The position numbers were made by a program, and so were the translations under genes. From Achromobacter deleyi (GTDB lineage Bacteria > Pseudomonadota > Gammaproteobacteria > Burkholderiales > Burkholderiaceae_B), in contig NZ_CP065997.1 of assembly GCF_016127315.1 (NCBI RefSeq), positions 868,001 through 932,000 of the forward strand: DNA of 64,000 nucleotides. Direction: 5' to 3'. Positions 54,854 through 63,541 of the stretch are shown here, piece after piece. The stretch's first letter is position 1; every line of letters begins with the position of its first letter. Under the pieces are notes generated by a model. That model made no database searches and was not told the origin of the DNA. It worked only from the letters and a program-made list of their open reading frames with translations.

Positions 54854-55588
54854 ATGGCCGCCCGCGGCAAGAGCGGCAAGCGCCGCTCCTGGTTCCGGAT
54901 CATCACCGGCACGCTGATGGCGCTGGTGTGCGCCGTGCTGCTGTACCAGTTCTGGCTGTTCGGGCTGGTGGTCTGGTACAACTACCAGAACCCGGGCAGC
55001 AGCGCCGTGATGCGCGAGGAACTGTCCCGCCTGCAGGACGGCAACCCCGATTTCCGCCTGAAATACGAGTGGGTGCCCTATGACAAGATCAACCGCAGCC
55101 TGAAGCTGGCGGTGGTGGCGTCCGAGGATTCCAACTTCACCGAGCATGACGGCGTCGAGTGGGACGCCATCCGCAAGGCCTGGGAATACAACCAGAAGCA
55201 GGAGGCGGCCGGGCGCAGCAAGATGCGCGGCGGCTCGACCATCACGCAACAATTGGCCAAGAACCTGTTCCTGTCCAGTTCCCGCAGCTACCTGCGCAAG
55301 GGCCAGGAACTGGTGCTGACCTACATGATCGAACACGTCATGAGCAAGGAGCGCATCCTGGAGCTGTACCTGAATGTGGCGGAATGGGGCGTCGGCGTGT
55401 TCGGCGCCCAGGCGGCGGCCAAGCACTATTTCAACGTGCCGGCGGCCAGCCTGGGGGCCGCCCAGTCGGCCCGGCTGGCGGCCATGCTGCCCAATCCGCG
55501 CTTCTATGACAGCCACCGCAACTCGAACTACCTGAACTCCCGCGTCTACACCCTGACCCGGCGGATGCAGATGGTCGATATTCCCTGA
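54854..55588 (+). CDS. mtgA: Monofunctional peptidoglycan glycosyltransferase
   Basis: The 244-residue protein has one N-terminal membrane helix (LMALVCAVLLYQFWLFGLVVWY). A GT51 transglycosylase domain follows: VVASEDSNFTEHDG with the catalytic Glu, RGGSTITQQLAKNLFLSSSRSYLRKGQE, and ELYLNVAEWGVGVFGAQAAAKHYF. It polymerises lipid II into glycan strands on the outer face of the inner membrane. There is no transpeptidase domain, as expected for MtgA. Confidence 0.97.
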   Translation: MAARGKSGKRRSWFRIITGTLMALVCAVLLYQFWLFGLVVWYNYQNPGSSAVMREELSRLQDGNPDFRLKYEWVPYDKINRSLKLAVVASEDSNFTEHDGVEWDAIRKAWEYNQKQEAAGRSKMRGGSTITQQLAKNLFLSSSRSYLRKGQELVLTYMIEHVMSKERILELYLNVAEWGVGVFGAQAAAKHYFNVPAASLGAAQSARLAAMLPNPRFYDSHRNSNYLNSRVYTLTRRMQMVDIP

Positions 55589-55686
55589 TACGAAAACCGG
55601 CCGCTTCGACAGGTTCCCGCCCACCTTGGGCGGCGGGATTTGTTAAGCTTTCATGTTTACGCCAATTCGTCTTTTCCGCCTCATTC

Positions 55687-56865
55687 ATGCGCACCGCACG
55701 TCGTTACCTGGCCCGCGAGATCTATCGCTCCTGCGCAGTGGTCCTCATGGCCCTGCTGGGCCTATTCACGTTCTTCGCGCTGGTGGACGACCTGGACAAC
55801 GTCGGCGACAAGTTCTCGATGATGGCCCTGCTGTACATGCAGGCGCTGGCCATCCCCACCCGCCTGTACGATCTCCTGCCCATCGGCCTGCTGATCGGCG
55901 CCATCCTGGCGCTGGCCGGGCTGGCGCAGCGCAATGAGCTGGTGATCCTGCGGGTCTCCGGCGTCAGCGGCATGCGGCTGCTGCGCATGCTCTGGATCGT
56001 CACGATTCCGCTGATGATCGGCGCCGCCCTGCTGTCCGAGTACGTCACCCCCTGGGCCGAGATGAAATCGGGCGAGGCCAACCTGGTGTTCCGCGGCAAG
56101 GCCGGCGGCGACCGGCTGAACAGCGGCTACTGGTTCAAGGAACCCATGGCCAACGGCGGCACCCGCATCATCAACATCGGCGAGCTCAAGGGCGACGGCC
56201 AGGTCACCGGCATCACCCTGTACGAATTCAAGAAGGACCTGACGCTGTCGGTGCTGTCCACGGCCCCCAGCGGCCTCTTCGCCCACGGCGACCTGGTGCT
56301 GAAAGACGTCTCCGAGACCCGCCTGGACGACAACGCCTCGGAAACGCTGGCCGACGCCCGGCCGCCGAAGAATCCCCCCGCGGTGGTGGTGAAGGTGCCG
56401 GAACGCACCGTCGACACCACCCTGAGCGCCGAGCGCCTGCTGGCGCGGATCCTGACGCCCGAGAGGATGTCGATCGCGACGCTGCTGGACTATGTGGATT
56501 ATTTGCGCAACAACCAGCTGCAATATGGTCGACAGGTCGTCGCCTTGTGGCGCAAACTGGCGTATCCGTTCACGCTGCTGGTGATGATCACCATCGCCGC
56601 CCCCATCGGCCTGATGCAGACGCGCCGCGGCGGCGTGGGCGCCAAGGTGTTCATCGGCATCCTGCTGGGCGTGGGTTTCTTCATGCTCAACCAGCTGGCG
56701 CTGAACGTAGGCATGCTGGGCAAGTGGCCGCCCTGGCTCACGGCCCTGGGGCCGAATATCGGCGCCATGGCCCTGGCGCTGGGCGCCATGAGCTATATGG
56801 AATACCGCCACACCATCACCCGTATCGTCCAACAACGTTGGCCCTGGAGCAAGAGTCCCGCATGA
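55687..56865 (+). CDS. lptG: LPS export permease LptG
   Basis: The 392-residue inner-membrane protein is of the LptF/LptG family, with three N-terminal and three C-terminal helices around a periplasmic beta-jellyroll domain. [19 protein letters not shown] is the coupling-helix region facing the LptB ATPase, and [22 protein letters not shown] lies in the jellyroll. Features fit LptG better than LptF. The sister gene lptF is not adjacent, so the pair is split. It overlaps apaH by 4 bp. Confidence 0.9.
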   Translation: MRTARRYLAREIYRSCAVVLMALLGLFTFFALVDDLDNVGDKFSMMALLYMQALAIPTRLYDLLPIGLLIGAILALAGLAQRNELVILRVSGVSGMRLLRMLWIVTIPLMIGAALLSEYVTPWAEMKSGEANLVFRGKAGGDRLNSGYWFKEPMANGGTRIINIGELKGDGQVTGITLYEFKKDLTLSVLSTAPSGLFAHGDLVLKDVSETRLDDNASETLADARPPKNPPAVVVKVPERTVDTTLSAERLLARILTPERMSIATLLDYVDYLRNNQLQYGRQVVALWRKLAYPFTLLVMITIAAPIGLMQTRRGGVGAKVFIGILLGVGFFMLNQLALNVGMLGKWPPWLTALGPNIGAMALALGAMSYMEYRHTITRIVQQRWPWSKSPA

Positions 56866-57695
56866 ACGGCAGTATCTGGATGATCGGCGACGTGCAAGGT
56901 TGCTGCTCGCCGCTGGATCGCTTGCTGTCCCATCCCGAACTGGTCGGCGATCCGAAGTCGCGCTTCTGGTTCGCGGGGGATCTGGTCAACCGCGGCCCGC
57001 AGTCGCTTGCGACGCTGCGCCGCATCATCGACCTGGGCGACCGCGCCACGGTGGTGCTGGGCAACCACGACCTGCACCTGCTGGCCGCCGCCGCGGGCGT
57101 GCGCAAGCCGTCCAAGTCGGACACGCTGGACGACATTCTGCGCGCGCCGGATTCGGCCGACCTGATCGACTGGCTGCGCTCGCGCCCGCTGGCGCATTTC
57201 GAGCAAAATCACCTGATGGTGCATGCGGGCACGCTGGCAAAATGGGATGTGGCCAAGACGCTGTCGCTGGCGGCCGAGGTACAGGACGCGCTGCGCGGCC
57301 CGAACTGGCAAAAGGCGCTGCAGAAGATGTACGGCAACGAGCCGTCGACGTGGAAGGAAGACCACAAGGGCGGCAAGCGGATGCGGGTGATCATCAATGC
57401 GCTGACGCGCATCCGCCTGTGCACGCCGAACGGCCACATGGAGTTCGCGACGAAGGTGACGCCTGGTGCGTGGCCGGCGGGGCTGGTGCCATGGTTCGAT
57501 GTGCCGAACCGCGCCACGCGCGACGTGACGACGGTCTTCGGCCACTGGTCGACGCTGGGCCTGATGATGCGTCCGGACGTGATCTGCCTGGATACGGGAT
57601 GCGTATGGGGTGGGGCGTTGACGGCGTTGCGGTTGCAGGATCGGAAGCTGGTGCAGGTGAAGTGTTCGCAGTTTCAGGATCCGTTGTCTGAGTGA
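56862..57695 (+). CDS. apaH: Symmetrical bis(5'-nucleosyl)-tetraphosphatase
   Basis: The 277-residue metallophosphatase cleaves Ap4A to two ADP. Metal-site motifs are [29 protein letters not shown] and the later VHAG and FGHWST. The length is typical. The start overlaps lptG as ATGA. The 3' part (about 57590-57695) turns G/T-rich on the coding strand, unlike the rest of the gene, and inverted-repeat element D begins 100 bp past the stop. Confidence 0.96.
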   Translation: MNGSIWMIGDVQGCCSPLDRLLSHPELVGDPKSRFWFAGDLVNRGPQSLATLRRIIDLGDRATVVLGNHDLHLLAAAAGVRKPSKSDTLDDILRAPDSADLIDWLRSRPLAHFEQNHLMVHAGTLAKWDVAKTLSLAAEVQDALRGPNWQKALQKMYGNEPSTWKEDHKGGKRMRVIINALTRIRLCTPNGHMEFATKVTPGAWPAGLVPWFDVPNRATRDVTTVFGHWSTLGLMMRPDVICLDTGCVWGGALTALRLQDRKLVQVKCSQFQDPLSE

Positions 57696-57794
57696 CGGAT
57701 TCTTCTTGCGATCGAGGTGATGGTCGTTGCTGCTTCTGGCTTGAACGTCTGGTTCTGGCCTTTTTTTCTTGGCGTTGTTGAGTCTTCGTAGGTC

Positions 57795-58054
57795 GCCCCT
57801 CGGTCGGGCGGACCCGATGGCGGGCGCCCACGATTGCGGTCCGGAGCGTTCGCTCCGGACTTCCCCTTCGTCATCCTCGTCCTCGCCTTCGGCGACTACT
57901 TCGGATTCCCTCGGGCGCATCGAGGTTGCCCGCCATCGGGTCCGCCCGCCCGAGGGGCTACGGATTTCGAGGCTTGTCGCGCTGCTAGACCTGTGTTCAG
58001 GGCATGAAACCTGCAGGGCTGCCCATCGCGGCCGCGCGGGCGGCCACGCTGGGC
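57795..58054 (-). repeat. Composite inverted-repeat element, copy D
   Basis: Hairpin 1 has 31-bp arms at 57795-57825 and 57928-57958 (30 of 31 pair) around a 102-bp loop with the core palindrome at 57839-57860. The linker contains TGTCGCGCTGCTAGA, as in copy B. Hairpin 2 at 58021-58054 is again 34 nt and centred on GGCCGCGCGGGCGGCC. B and D share orientation, spacing (62 bp between hairpins) and loop subtype. Confidence 0.85.
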
Positions 58055-58213
58055 GTCTGTGCATTTGAAAGTGGGGCGGGTGCGCTGTGCGCGGGTGGCG
58101 AGCGGTTTTCTATTGATTCCGCGCATCAGGGGGAGGGGCGGTGGTGGTCGGCGCGATGTGCGCCGTGTTGCGCGTGGCGGACTTCGCGCGCCGACCACAA
58201 ACAGTCTTGGTGC

Positions 58214-58342
58214 GGGCATGCGTTCAACGGCAACGGTACTTGGCGCTGGTATGTCTCGGTAGCAATGCGTCGCGGAGCGGGCATGTCTTCAATGGCGAAT
58301 GCATCGCGGCGCTGGCATGCCTTCAATAGCAAAAATGCTCGG
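58214..58342. repeat. Degenerate 29-35 bp tandem repeats
   Basis: Four head-to-tail units (58214-58247, 58248-58278, 58279-58313, 58314-58342) share the pattern GGCATG-C-TTCAA-GGC-A-TGC-T-GCGG-GC with many changes. They lie between element D and half copy E. Confidence 0.65.
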
Positions 58343-58370
58343 ACCGCAATCGTAGCCCCGCCATCCCCCA
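58337..58370 (+). repeat. Half copy E of the inverted-repeat element
   Basis: The sequence GCTC-GGACCGCAATCGTAG followed by CCCCGCCATCCCCC matches the right side of copy A (core half, conserved tag and part of the arm). No left arm is present, so it is a remnant. It is inverted relative to D. Confidence 0.7.
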
Positions 58371-58423
58371 CCGACCCCACCACGCGCGCCTTAAGCCCCC
58401 CCCGCAACAGCAAAACAAGCCCC

Positions 58424-59149
58424 TCACCCCCGAATGTCAGCCAAAAACTTCCGCGCCCTCTCCGTCCCCGGCCGCCCGAAAAACGCCTCCGGCCCCGCCA
58501 CCTCCAAAATCCTCCCCGCATCCATAAACCACACCGTATCGGCCACCTCCCGCGCAAACCCCATCTCGTGCGTCACGCACACCATGGTCATGCCGTCCTT
58601 GGCCAGGCCCTTCATCACCTGCAGCACCTCGCCCACCATCTCGGGGTCCAGCGCGCTGGTCGGTTCGTCGAACAGCATCACCGGCGGATTCATCGCCAGC
58701 GCCCGCGCGATCGCCACGCGTTGCTGCTGGCCGCCGGACAGCTGCGCGGGATAGGCCTCGGCCTTATGGGACAGGCCCACGCGTTCCAGCAACTGCATCG
58801 CGCGGTCGCGCGCCTCGGGGCGGCGGGCGCGCTTCAGTTGCAGCGGGGCCAGCATCAGGTTCTCCAGCACCGACAGGTGCGGGAACAGGTTGAACTGCTG
58901 GAACACGAAGCCGATGTGGCTGCGCAGCGTGTCCAGGTGCACCTTGCCGCCGTAGACGTCCTGGCCGTCGACCTCGATCACGCCCTTCTGGATCGGCTCC
59001 AGCCGGTTCACCGTGCGGATCAGGGTCGACTTGCCCGACCCGGACGGGCCGCACACCACCACCACCTCGCCGCGCCGCACCTGCGCGGTCACGTCGGTCA
59101 GCGCCTGATAGTCGCCGTACCACTTCTGCACTTCGGAAAATCGGATCAT
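58424..59149 (-). CDS. Polar amino-acid ABC transporter ATP-binding protein (GlnQ type)
   Basis: The 241-residue ATPase has Walker [10 protein letters not shown], the amino-acid-subfamily Q-loop [17 protein letters not shown], signature LSGGQQQR, Walker [16 protein letters not shown] and an H-loop VTHEMGFA. These are diagnostic of the GlnQ/HisP/ArtP group. The start overlaps the upstream permease stop by 4 bp. Its last codons are G-rich on the coding strand next to the repeat remnant. Confidence 0.95.
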   Translation of the reverse strand: MIRFSEVQKWYGDYQALTDVTAQVRRGEVVVVCGPSGSGKSTLIRTVNRLEPIQKGVIEVDGQDVYGGKVHLDTLRSHIGFVFQQFNLFPHLSVLENLMLAPLQLKRARRPEARDRAMQLLERVGLSHKAEAYPAQLSGGQQQRVAIARALAMNPPVMLFDEPTSALDPEMVGEVLQVMKGLAKDGMTMVCVTHEMGFAREVADTVWFMDAGRILEVAGPEAFFGRPGTERARKFLADIRG

Positions 59150-59862
59150 GTCGGAACCACCTTGGGGGCAGGCGCGCGGCCGGCGCGGCGGCTGCCGATG
59201 CGTTTCTCGGCCAGGTGCACCAGCGCGCTCAGGCCGAAATTCAGGATGAAATAGGTCAGCGCCAGCAGCGCGAACACGTCGAACGGCTTGGTCAGCAGCA
59301 CGCTGTTGATCTGGTTGGCGGCGTACGTCAGTTCCTGCACGCTGATCACGTAGGCCAGCGAGGTTTCCTTCACGGTGGAGACGAACTGGCTCAGCATGCT
59401 GGGCAGCATGTTGTAGAGCGCCTGCGGCAGGATCACCCGGCGCATGGTCTGCATGTACGACAGGCCGAGCGCGCGGCCGGCTTCCTGCTGGCCGGGGGGC
59501 AGCGCCTGGATGCCGGCACGGATGATCTCGGCCAGATAGGCGCTTTCGTAGCACACCAGCGCCACCACCATCGTCGTGGTGCCGGCCACCGGCCGGCCGA
59601 TGATGAGCGGCACGAAGAAGTAGGCCCAGAAGATGAACATCAGCAGCGGCAGGCCGCGCACCAGGTACACCATGGCCGAGGCCGGCCAGCGCAGCGCGCG
59701 GTACGGGCTGATGCGGCCCAGCGCCAGCAGCACGCCGCAGGGCAGCGCCAGCGCCAGGCTGATGGCGGCCAGCCCCAGCGTGGCGACCAGGCCGCCGACC
59801 GGGCCGTGCGGGTACTGGCCGATGAGCAGCAGCAGCCAGTTGTCTTTGAGGATGTCCCACAT
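59146..59862 (-). CDS. Polar amino-acid ABC transporter permease
   Basis: The 238-residue inner-membrane permease is of the HisM/GlnP family. It has about five helices and the EAA loop [53 protein letters not shown] is the typical R-G-x-P-L segment. It forms a heterodimeric channel with the permease encoded immediately upstream; start and stop codons of the two abut at 59862/59863. Confidence 0.93.
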   Translation of the reverse strand: MWDILKDNWLLLLIGQYPHGPVGGLVATLGLAAISLALALPCGVLLALGRISPYRALRWPASAMVYLVRGLPLLMFIFWAYFFVPLIIGRPVAGTTTMVVALVCYESAYLAEIIRAGIQALPPGQQEAGRALGLSYMQTMRRVILPQALYNMLPSMLSQFVSTVKETSLAYVISVQELTYAANQINSVLLTKPFDVFALLALTYFILNFGLSALVHLAEKRIGSRRAGRAPAPKVVPT

Positions 59863-60564
59863 TCAATGGCCTCCCAGCGGGCGATAGCGCCGTTGCAGCA
59901 ATGCGCCGCCGCCCATGATCAGGAACGACAGCAGCAGGTAGATCGCCGTCACCACCGCATAGGCCTCGAAGGTGCGGAACGTGTAGTTCTCGATCTCGCG
60001 GCCGGCGGCGGTCAGTTCGGTCACGCCGATGGCCATGGCCAGGCTGGTGTTCTTGACCAGCAGCAGGGTCTGGTTCAGCAGCGGCGGGATGGCGATGCAG
60101 AAGGCCTGCGGCAGCACCACGCAGCGCATGGTGCGCAGAAAGCCCAGGCCCAGCGCGCGCGCCGCCTCGACCTGCCCGGCCGGGATGGCGCGCACGGCGC
60201 TGCGCAGGTCTTCGCAGATGTAGGCCGACATCACCAGGCCGATGGCGATGCACGACAGGATGAACTCGCTGCCGTGGGCATTGAGCCAGTCGGTCGCCGC
60301 CTGCGGCAGCAGGGCCGGCACGCCGAAGTACCAGAACAGGATGTGCACCAGCATGGGCACGTTGCGATGGAAGGCCACGTACAGCGCGATCAGCGCGTTG
60401 GCCACGGGCGAGCCCGTCAGGCGGATGACCGCCAGCAGGCTGCCCACCAGGAACGCCAGGATCCAGGCCAGCCCGGCCAGCGCCAGGGTGGTGACGAGCC
60501 CCCTGAGCAGCCAGGCCGGGTATTCCCCCTGGAAGATGACGGAGAAGTCGAAGACGTAATGCAT
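59863..60564 (-). CDS. Polar amino-acid ABC transporter permease
   Basis: This 233-residue permease of the same HisQ/GlnP family is the partner of the one downstream. Its marks are [18 protein letters not shown] and the EAA loop [44 protein letters not shown]. Two distinct permeases plus the GlnQ-type ATPase and a binding protein make a glutamate/aspartate-type (GltIJKL) import system. The binding-protein gene ends 26 bp upstream. Confidence 0.93.
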   Translation of the reverse strand: MHYVFDFSVIFQGEYPAWLLRGLVTTLALAGLAWILAFLVGSLLAVIRLTGSPVANALIALYVAFHRNVPMLVHILFWYFGVPALLPQAATDWLNAHGSEFILSCIAIGLVMSAYICEDLRSAVRAIPAGQVEAARALGLGFLRTMRCVVLPQAFCIAIPPLLNQTLLLVKNTSLAMAIGVTELTAAGREIENYTFRTFEAYAVVTAIYLLLSFLIMGGGALLQRRYRPLGGH

Positions 60565-60590
60565 CGGCTAAGGCTCCAGCGCGACGCGCC

Positions 60591-61418
60591 TCAACCCTTG
60601 ATCGCTTCGATGCGGAAGTCGCGCTTCATGTTGAACTGGGTGCCGACGCCGAACCACTTGTCGAAGATCTGCGCGGCCTTGCCCGAGGCTTCCAGTCCGT
60701 CCAGCACCGTGTTCACCTGGTTCAGCATCGCGGTATCGCCGCGGCGCACGCCCATGCCCCACGGCTCCACGAACAGCGCGGGTTCGAGGATCTTGGCCGG
60801 CACCGCGCTGGTCGCGGCCTGTTGCTTGAGCTTGACCAGCATCAGTTCGGAACCGACGAAGCCGCTGACCTTGCCCTGCTGCAACGCGAGGAAGGCGCCG
60901 CTGGGGTCCTTGAACGTGACCGGCTCGACGTTGGGGATGAACTTGCGCGCGCCCTGCTCGGACGACGAGCCTCGCACGGCGCTGACGCGCTTGCCGGCCA
61001 GGTCGGCGGGCGCCTTCAGGTCCTTGTCCGATTCACGCGCCAGCACCTTCTGCAGGCTCACGAAATGCTGGTGCGAATAGTCGATCTGCTGCGCCCGCTC
61101 GGGGCTCCAGCCCAGGTTGGCGGCGACCACGTCGACGCGGCCGGCGATCAGTTCGGGGATGCGGGCCTCGACCGCGATGAGCTTGAGCTCCAGCGGCACG
61201 CCCAGGCTGTCGGCCACCGCCTGGCACATGTCGACCTCGTAGCCGACGATGGCGCGGGTCTTCGGGTCCTGGAAGCTGAACGGCTCGGCCGTGCCCATGG
61301 TGCCGCAGATGAACTTGCCGCGCGCCTTGATGTCCTGCAACGTGTCCGCGTGGGCCGCCGGCGCCAAGGTGGCGGCCAGGCCGATGGCGGCCGCGCAAGT
61401 GATGATCCAGTGCTTCAT
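60591..61418 (-). CDS. Polar amino-acid ABC transporter substrate-binding protein
   Basis: The 275-residue protein has a signal peptide ([17 protein letters not shown]). An SBP_bac_3 domain follows ([84 protein letters not shown]). The GYEVD-C--VAD signature is that of amino-acid binders. Neighbouring genes suggest an unusual amino acid rather than a standard one, but this is inference. ATG 61418 opens the signal peptide. Confidence 0.93.
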   Translation of the reverse strand: MKHWIITCAAAIGLAATLAPAAHADTLQDIKARGKFICGTMGTAEPFSFQDPKTRAIVGYEVDMCQAVADSLGVPLELKLIAVEARIPELIAGRVDVVAANLGWSPERAQQIDYSHQHFVSLQKVLARESDKDLKAPADLAGKRVSAVRGSSSEQGARKFIPNVEPVTFKDPSGAFLALQQGKVSGFVGSELMLVKLKQQAATSAVPAKILEPALFVEPWGMGVRRGDTAMLNQVNTVLDGLEASGKAAQIFDKWFGVGTQFNMKRDFRIEAIKG

Positions 61419-61486
61419 GTCGATTCCCTTGAAATATAGGTATGGGTACTGCCAACGATGGCGGCCCCTGCGCGGGGCCGCCGGAT

Positions 61487-62704
61487 TCAAGCCAGCCGGC
61501 CGCAGGCCTCGGCGATGCGGCGGCCGCCTTCCTCGATGTTGTCCATCGAAGTCGCGAAGCTCAGGCGCAGGTAGGGCGACAGGCCATAAGCCGCGCCGTC
61601 CAGCACCGCCACGCCGGCCTCGTCCAGCAGGAACATGACCACGTCCAGGTCGGTCTGCAGCAGACTGCCCGCCGGCGTGCGCCGTCCCAGCAGGCCTGCG
61701 ACGTTGGGATAGACATAGAACGCGCCCTGCGGCCGCGGGCAGCGGATGCCCGGCACCGCGTCCAGCAGCGCCACGATGCGGTCGCGGCGCGCGTGGAACA
61801 CGGCGGCCGCCTCGCCGACGCAGGCCTGGTCGGCGCTCAACGCGACCCGCGCGGCGGCCTGGCTGATGGCGCTGACGCAGCTGGTGCTTTGCGAGATCAG
61901 CGTGGCCATGGCCTTGATCAGCGCCCTGGGGCCGCCGGCGTAGCCCAGGCGCCAGCCGGTCATCGCGTAGGCCTTGGAGACGCCGTTGATCGTCAGCGTG
62001 CGGCCGGCCAGTTCCGGCGCGACGGCCGCCGGCGAGGCGTGGCGCTCGTCGCCATAGGCCAGGTGCTCGTAGATTTCGTCGGTCATCAGCCAGACCTGGG
62101 GATGCCGCGCCAGCACCTGCGCCAACGCGCCCAATTCCTGCGCGCTGTACATGGCGCCGGTGGGATTGGACGGCGTGTTCAGCACCAGCCACCGGGTGCG
62201 CGGCGTGATGGCGCGTTCCAGCGCCTCGGGCGTGAGCTTGAAGCCGTCGGCCTCCGGGCATGCCACCACCACCGGCGTGCCATCGTTGACCAGCACCATG
62301 TCCGGATACGACACCCAGTACGGCGCGGGAATGATGACCTCGTCGCCGGCCTGCACGGTGGCGGCCAGCGCTGTGTGGAGCAGTTGCTTGGCGCCCACGC
62401 CGACGATCAGTTCGTCGAGCCCGTAGTCCAGCCCGTTCTCGCGCTGGAACTTGGCGCGCACCGCTTCCAGCAGCGGCCGCGCGCCGGCCGACGCGGTGTA
62501 GCGGATGTCGCCGCTGTTGAGCGCGTCGATGCCGGCCTGCACGATGTGCGTCGGCGTCGGCAGATCGGGCTCGCCCACGGTGAAGTCGATGATGTCGCGC
62601 CCCTGCGCGCGCAGCTGGTCGACGCGAGTCTTGGCCGCCATGCTGGGCGAGGGCTTGATGGCGCGGGCGCGCGCCGCCAGCAACAAGGTGTCGGCGCCGC
62701 TCAT
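61487..62704 (-). CDS. Pyridoxal-phosphate-dependent class I aminotransferase
   Basis: The 405-residue aminotransferase is of the aspartate aminotransferase (AspC/AspB Igamma) type. It has DFTVGEPDLPTPTHI, the NTPSNPTGAMYS motif, DEIYEHLAYGD and the PLP-binding Lys in NGVSKAYAMTGWRLGY, with the C-terminal carboxylate-binding Arg in LRLSFATS. It should convert an amino acid to its 2-oxo acid. It overlaps the RraA-family gene by 4 bp and sits just before the amino-acid importer genes, so it probably acts on the imported amino acid. Confidence 0.94.
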   Translation of the reverse strand: MSGADTLLLAARARAIKPSPSMAAKTRVDQLRAQGRDIIDFTVGEPDLPTPTHIVQAGIDALNSGDIRYTASAGARPLLEAVRAKFQRENGLDYGLDELIVGVGAKQLLHTALAATVQAGDEVIIPAPYWVSYPDMVLVNDGTPVVVACPEADGFKLTPEALERAITPRTRWLVLNTPSNPTGAMYSAQELGALAQVLARHPQVWLMTDEIYEHLAYGDERHASPAAVAPELAGRTLTINGVSKAYAMTGWRLGYAGGPRALIKAMATLISQSTSCVSAISQAAARVALSADQACVGEAAAVFHARRDRIVALLDAVPGIRCPRPQGAFYVYPNVAGLLGRRTPAGSLLQTDLDVVMFLLDEAGVAVLDGAAYGLSPYLRLSFATSMDNIEEGGRRIAEACGRLA

Positions 62705-63375
62705 GCCAATCCCTTGGCGGCGAATGCCGCCTGCATCCAGCTCTGCGTGCGATCGCCGCCGTCGATCTCGGCCATGATGCGCGCTTCCTTGTCGGCATGC
62801 GCGTGCGCCGCGGCGATCAGCGCCGGCGCCTCGTCGGCCGCGAAGCTCACCAGGCCGTCCTCGTCGCCCACCACGATGTCGCCCGGATGGATCACCTGGC
62901 CGCCGATGGACACCGGCACGTTGACCTCGCCCGGACCGTCCTTGTACGGGCCGCGATGGATATGGCCGCGCGCATAGCAGGGAAACGCGTCGGCCTCGAA
63001 CGCGCCGACGTCGCGGATGGCGCCGTCCACCACCACGCCGACGCAGCCGTGCGCCTGCAGGTAGCGCTTCATGATCTCGCCCAGCACCGCGTTGGACAGG
63101 TCGCCGCCGGCGTCCACCACCAGCACGTGGCCAGGCTGCACCTGCATCATGGCCTTGTAGATCATCAGATTGTCGCCGGGACGGGTCTTGACGGTGAGCG
63201 CGGTGCCGACCAGCTTGCCGGCGCGGTTGTAGCGATGCAGCCCGGCGATGCCTTCGCGGCGCGCCAGGTTGTCGCTGAGATGCGGGGTGACGATGCCGGC
63301 CAGCGCCTGCAGGATGGAATCGGGGGCAACGGGTGCGGCCGGCAATATGCGCGTGCCGGTGATGAGGGTGGCCAT
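62701..63375 (-). CDS. RraA/HMG-aldolase family protein
   Basis: The 224-residue protein is of the RraA fold. It keeps the pyruvate-aldolase-type motif VVVDGAIRDVGAFEAD with Arg121 and Asp122, and an earlier VVDAGGDLSNAVLGEIM. Family members are class II 4-hydroxy-4-methyl-2-oxoglutarate (HMG/CHA) aldolases or the RNase E inhibitor RraA. The aldolase motif and the catabolic setting favour aldolase or oxaloacetate decarboxylase activity. It is the first gene of the minus-strand operon that includes the aminotransferase and importer, and it is divergent from a LysR gene. Confidence 0.85.
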   Translation of the reverse strand: MATLITGTRILPAAPVAPDSILQALAGIVTPHLSDNLARREGIAGLHRYNRAGKLVGTALTVKTRPGDNLMIYKAMMQVQPGHVLVVDAGGDLSNAVLGEIMKRYLQAHGCVGVVVDGAIRDVGAFEADAFPCYARGHIHRGPYKDGPGEVNVPVSIGGQVIHPGDIVVGDEDGLVSFAADEAPALIAAAHAHADKEARIMAEIDGGDRTQSWMQAAFAAKGLA

Positions 63376-63439
63376 GGCGGTCTGCGTAGTCCTGAAACGA
63401 ATGAGTCAGACCGCATGGTCGGCGCTTTCGGCGATCCGA

Positions 63440-63475
63440 AAAAGGGATTAAATTTCCACGAAATCCATCCCTTTT
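63440..63475. promoter_or_regulatory. Inverted repeat in the RraA/LysR divergent promoter region
   Basis: Arms AAAAGGGAT and ATCCCTTTT are perfect 9-bp complements 18 bp apart. They lie in AT-rich DNA between the divergent starts at 63375 and 63542. This is a likely binding site for the LysR product. Confidence 0.55.
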
Positions 63476-63541
63476 AGGAATATAAGGGTTATCACTTAGC
63501 GGAAATTTTGGAATGAATCAGACTTTCCTCGGGAGCGCCCG

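Noticed and set aside
56793..58064. Minus-strand open frame running through apaH and element D
   Set aside because: It crosses a well-supported gene and a repeat, and its product is Arg/Pro-rich without domain features.
58214..58342. Possible small CRISPR array
   Set aside because: The units are head to tail, degenerate and vary from 29 to 35 bp, with no unique spacers between conserved repeats and no cas genes.
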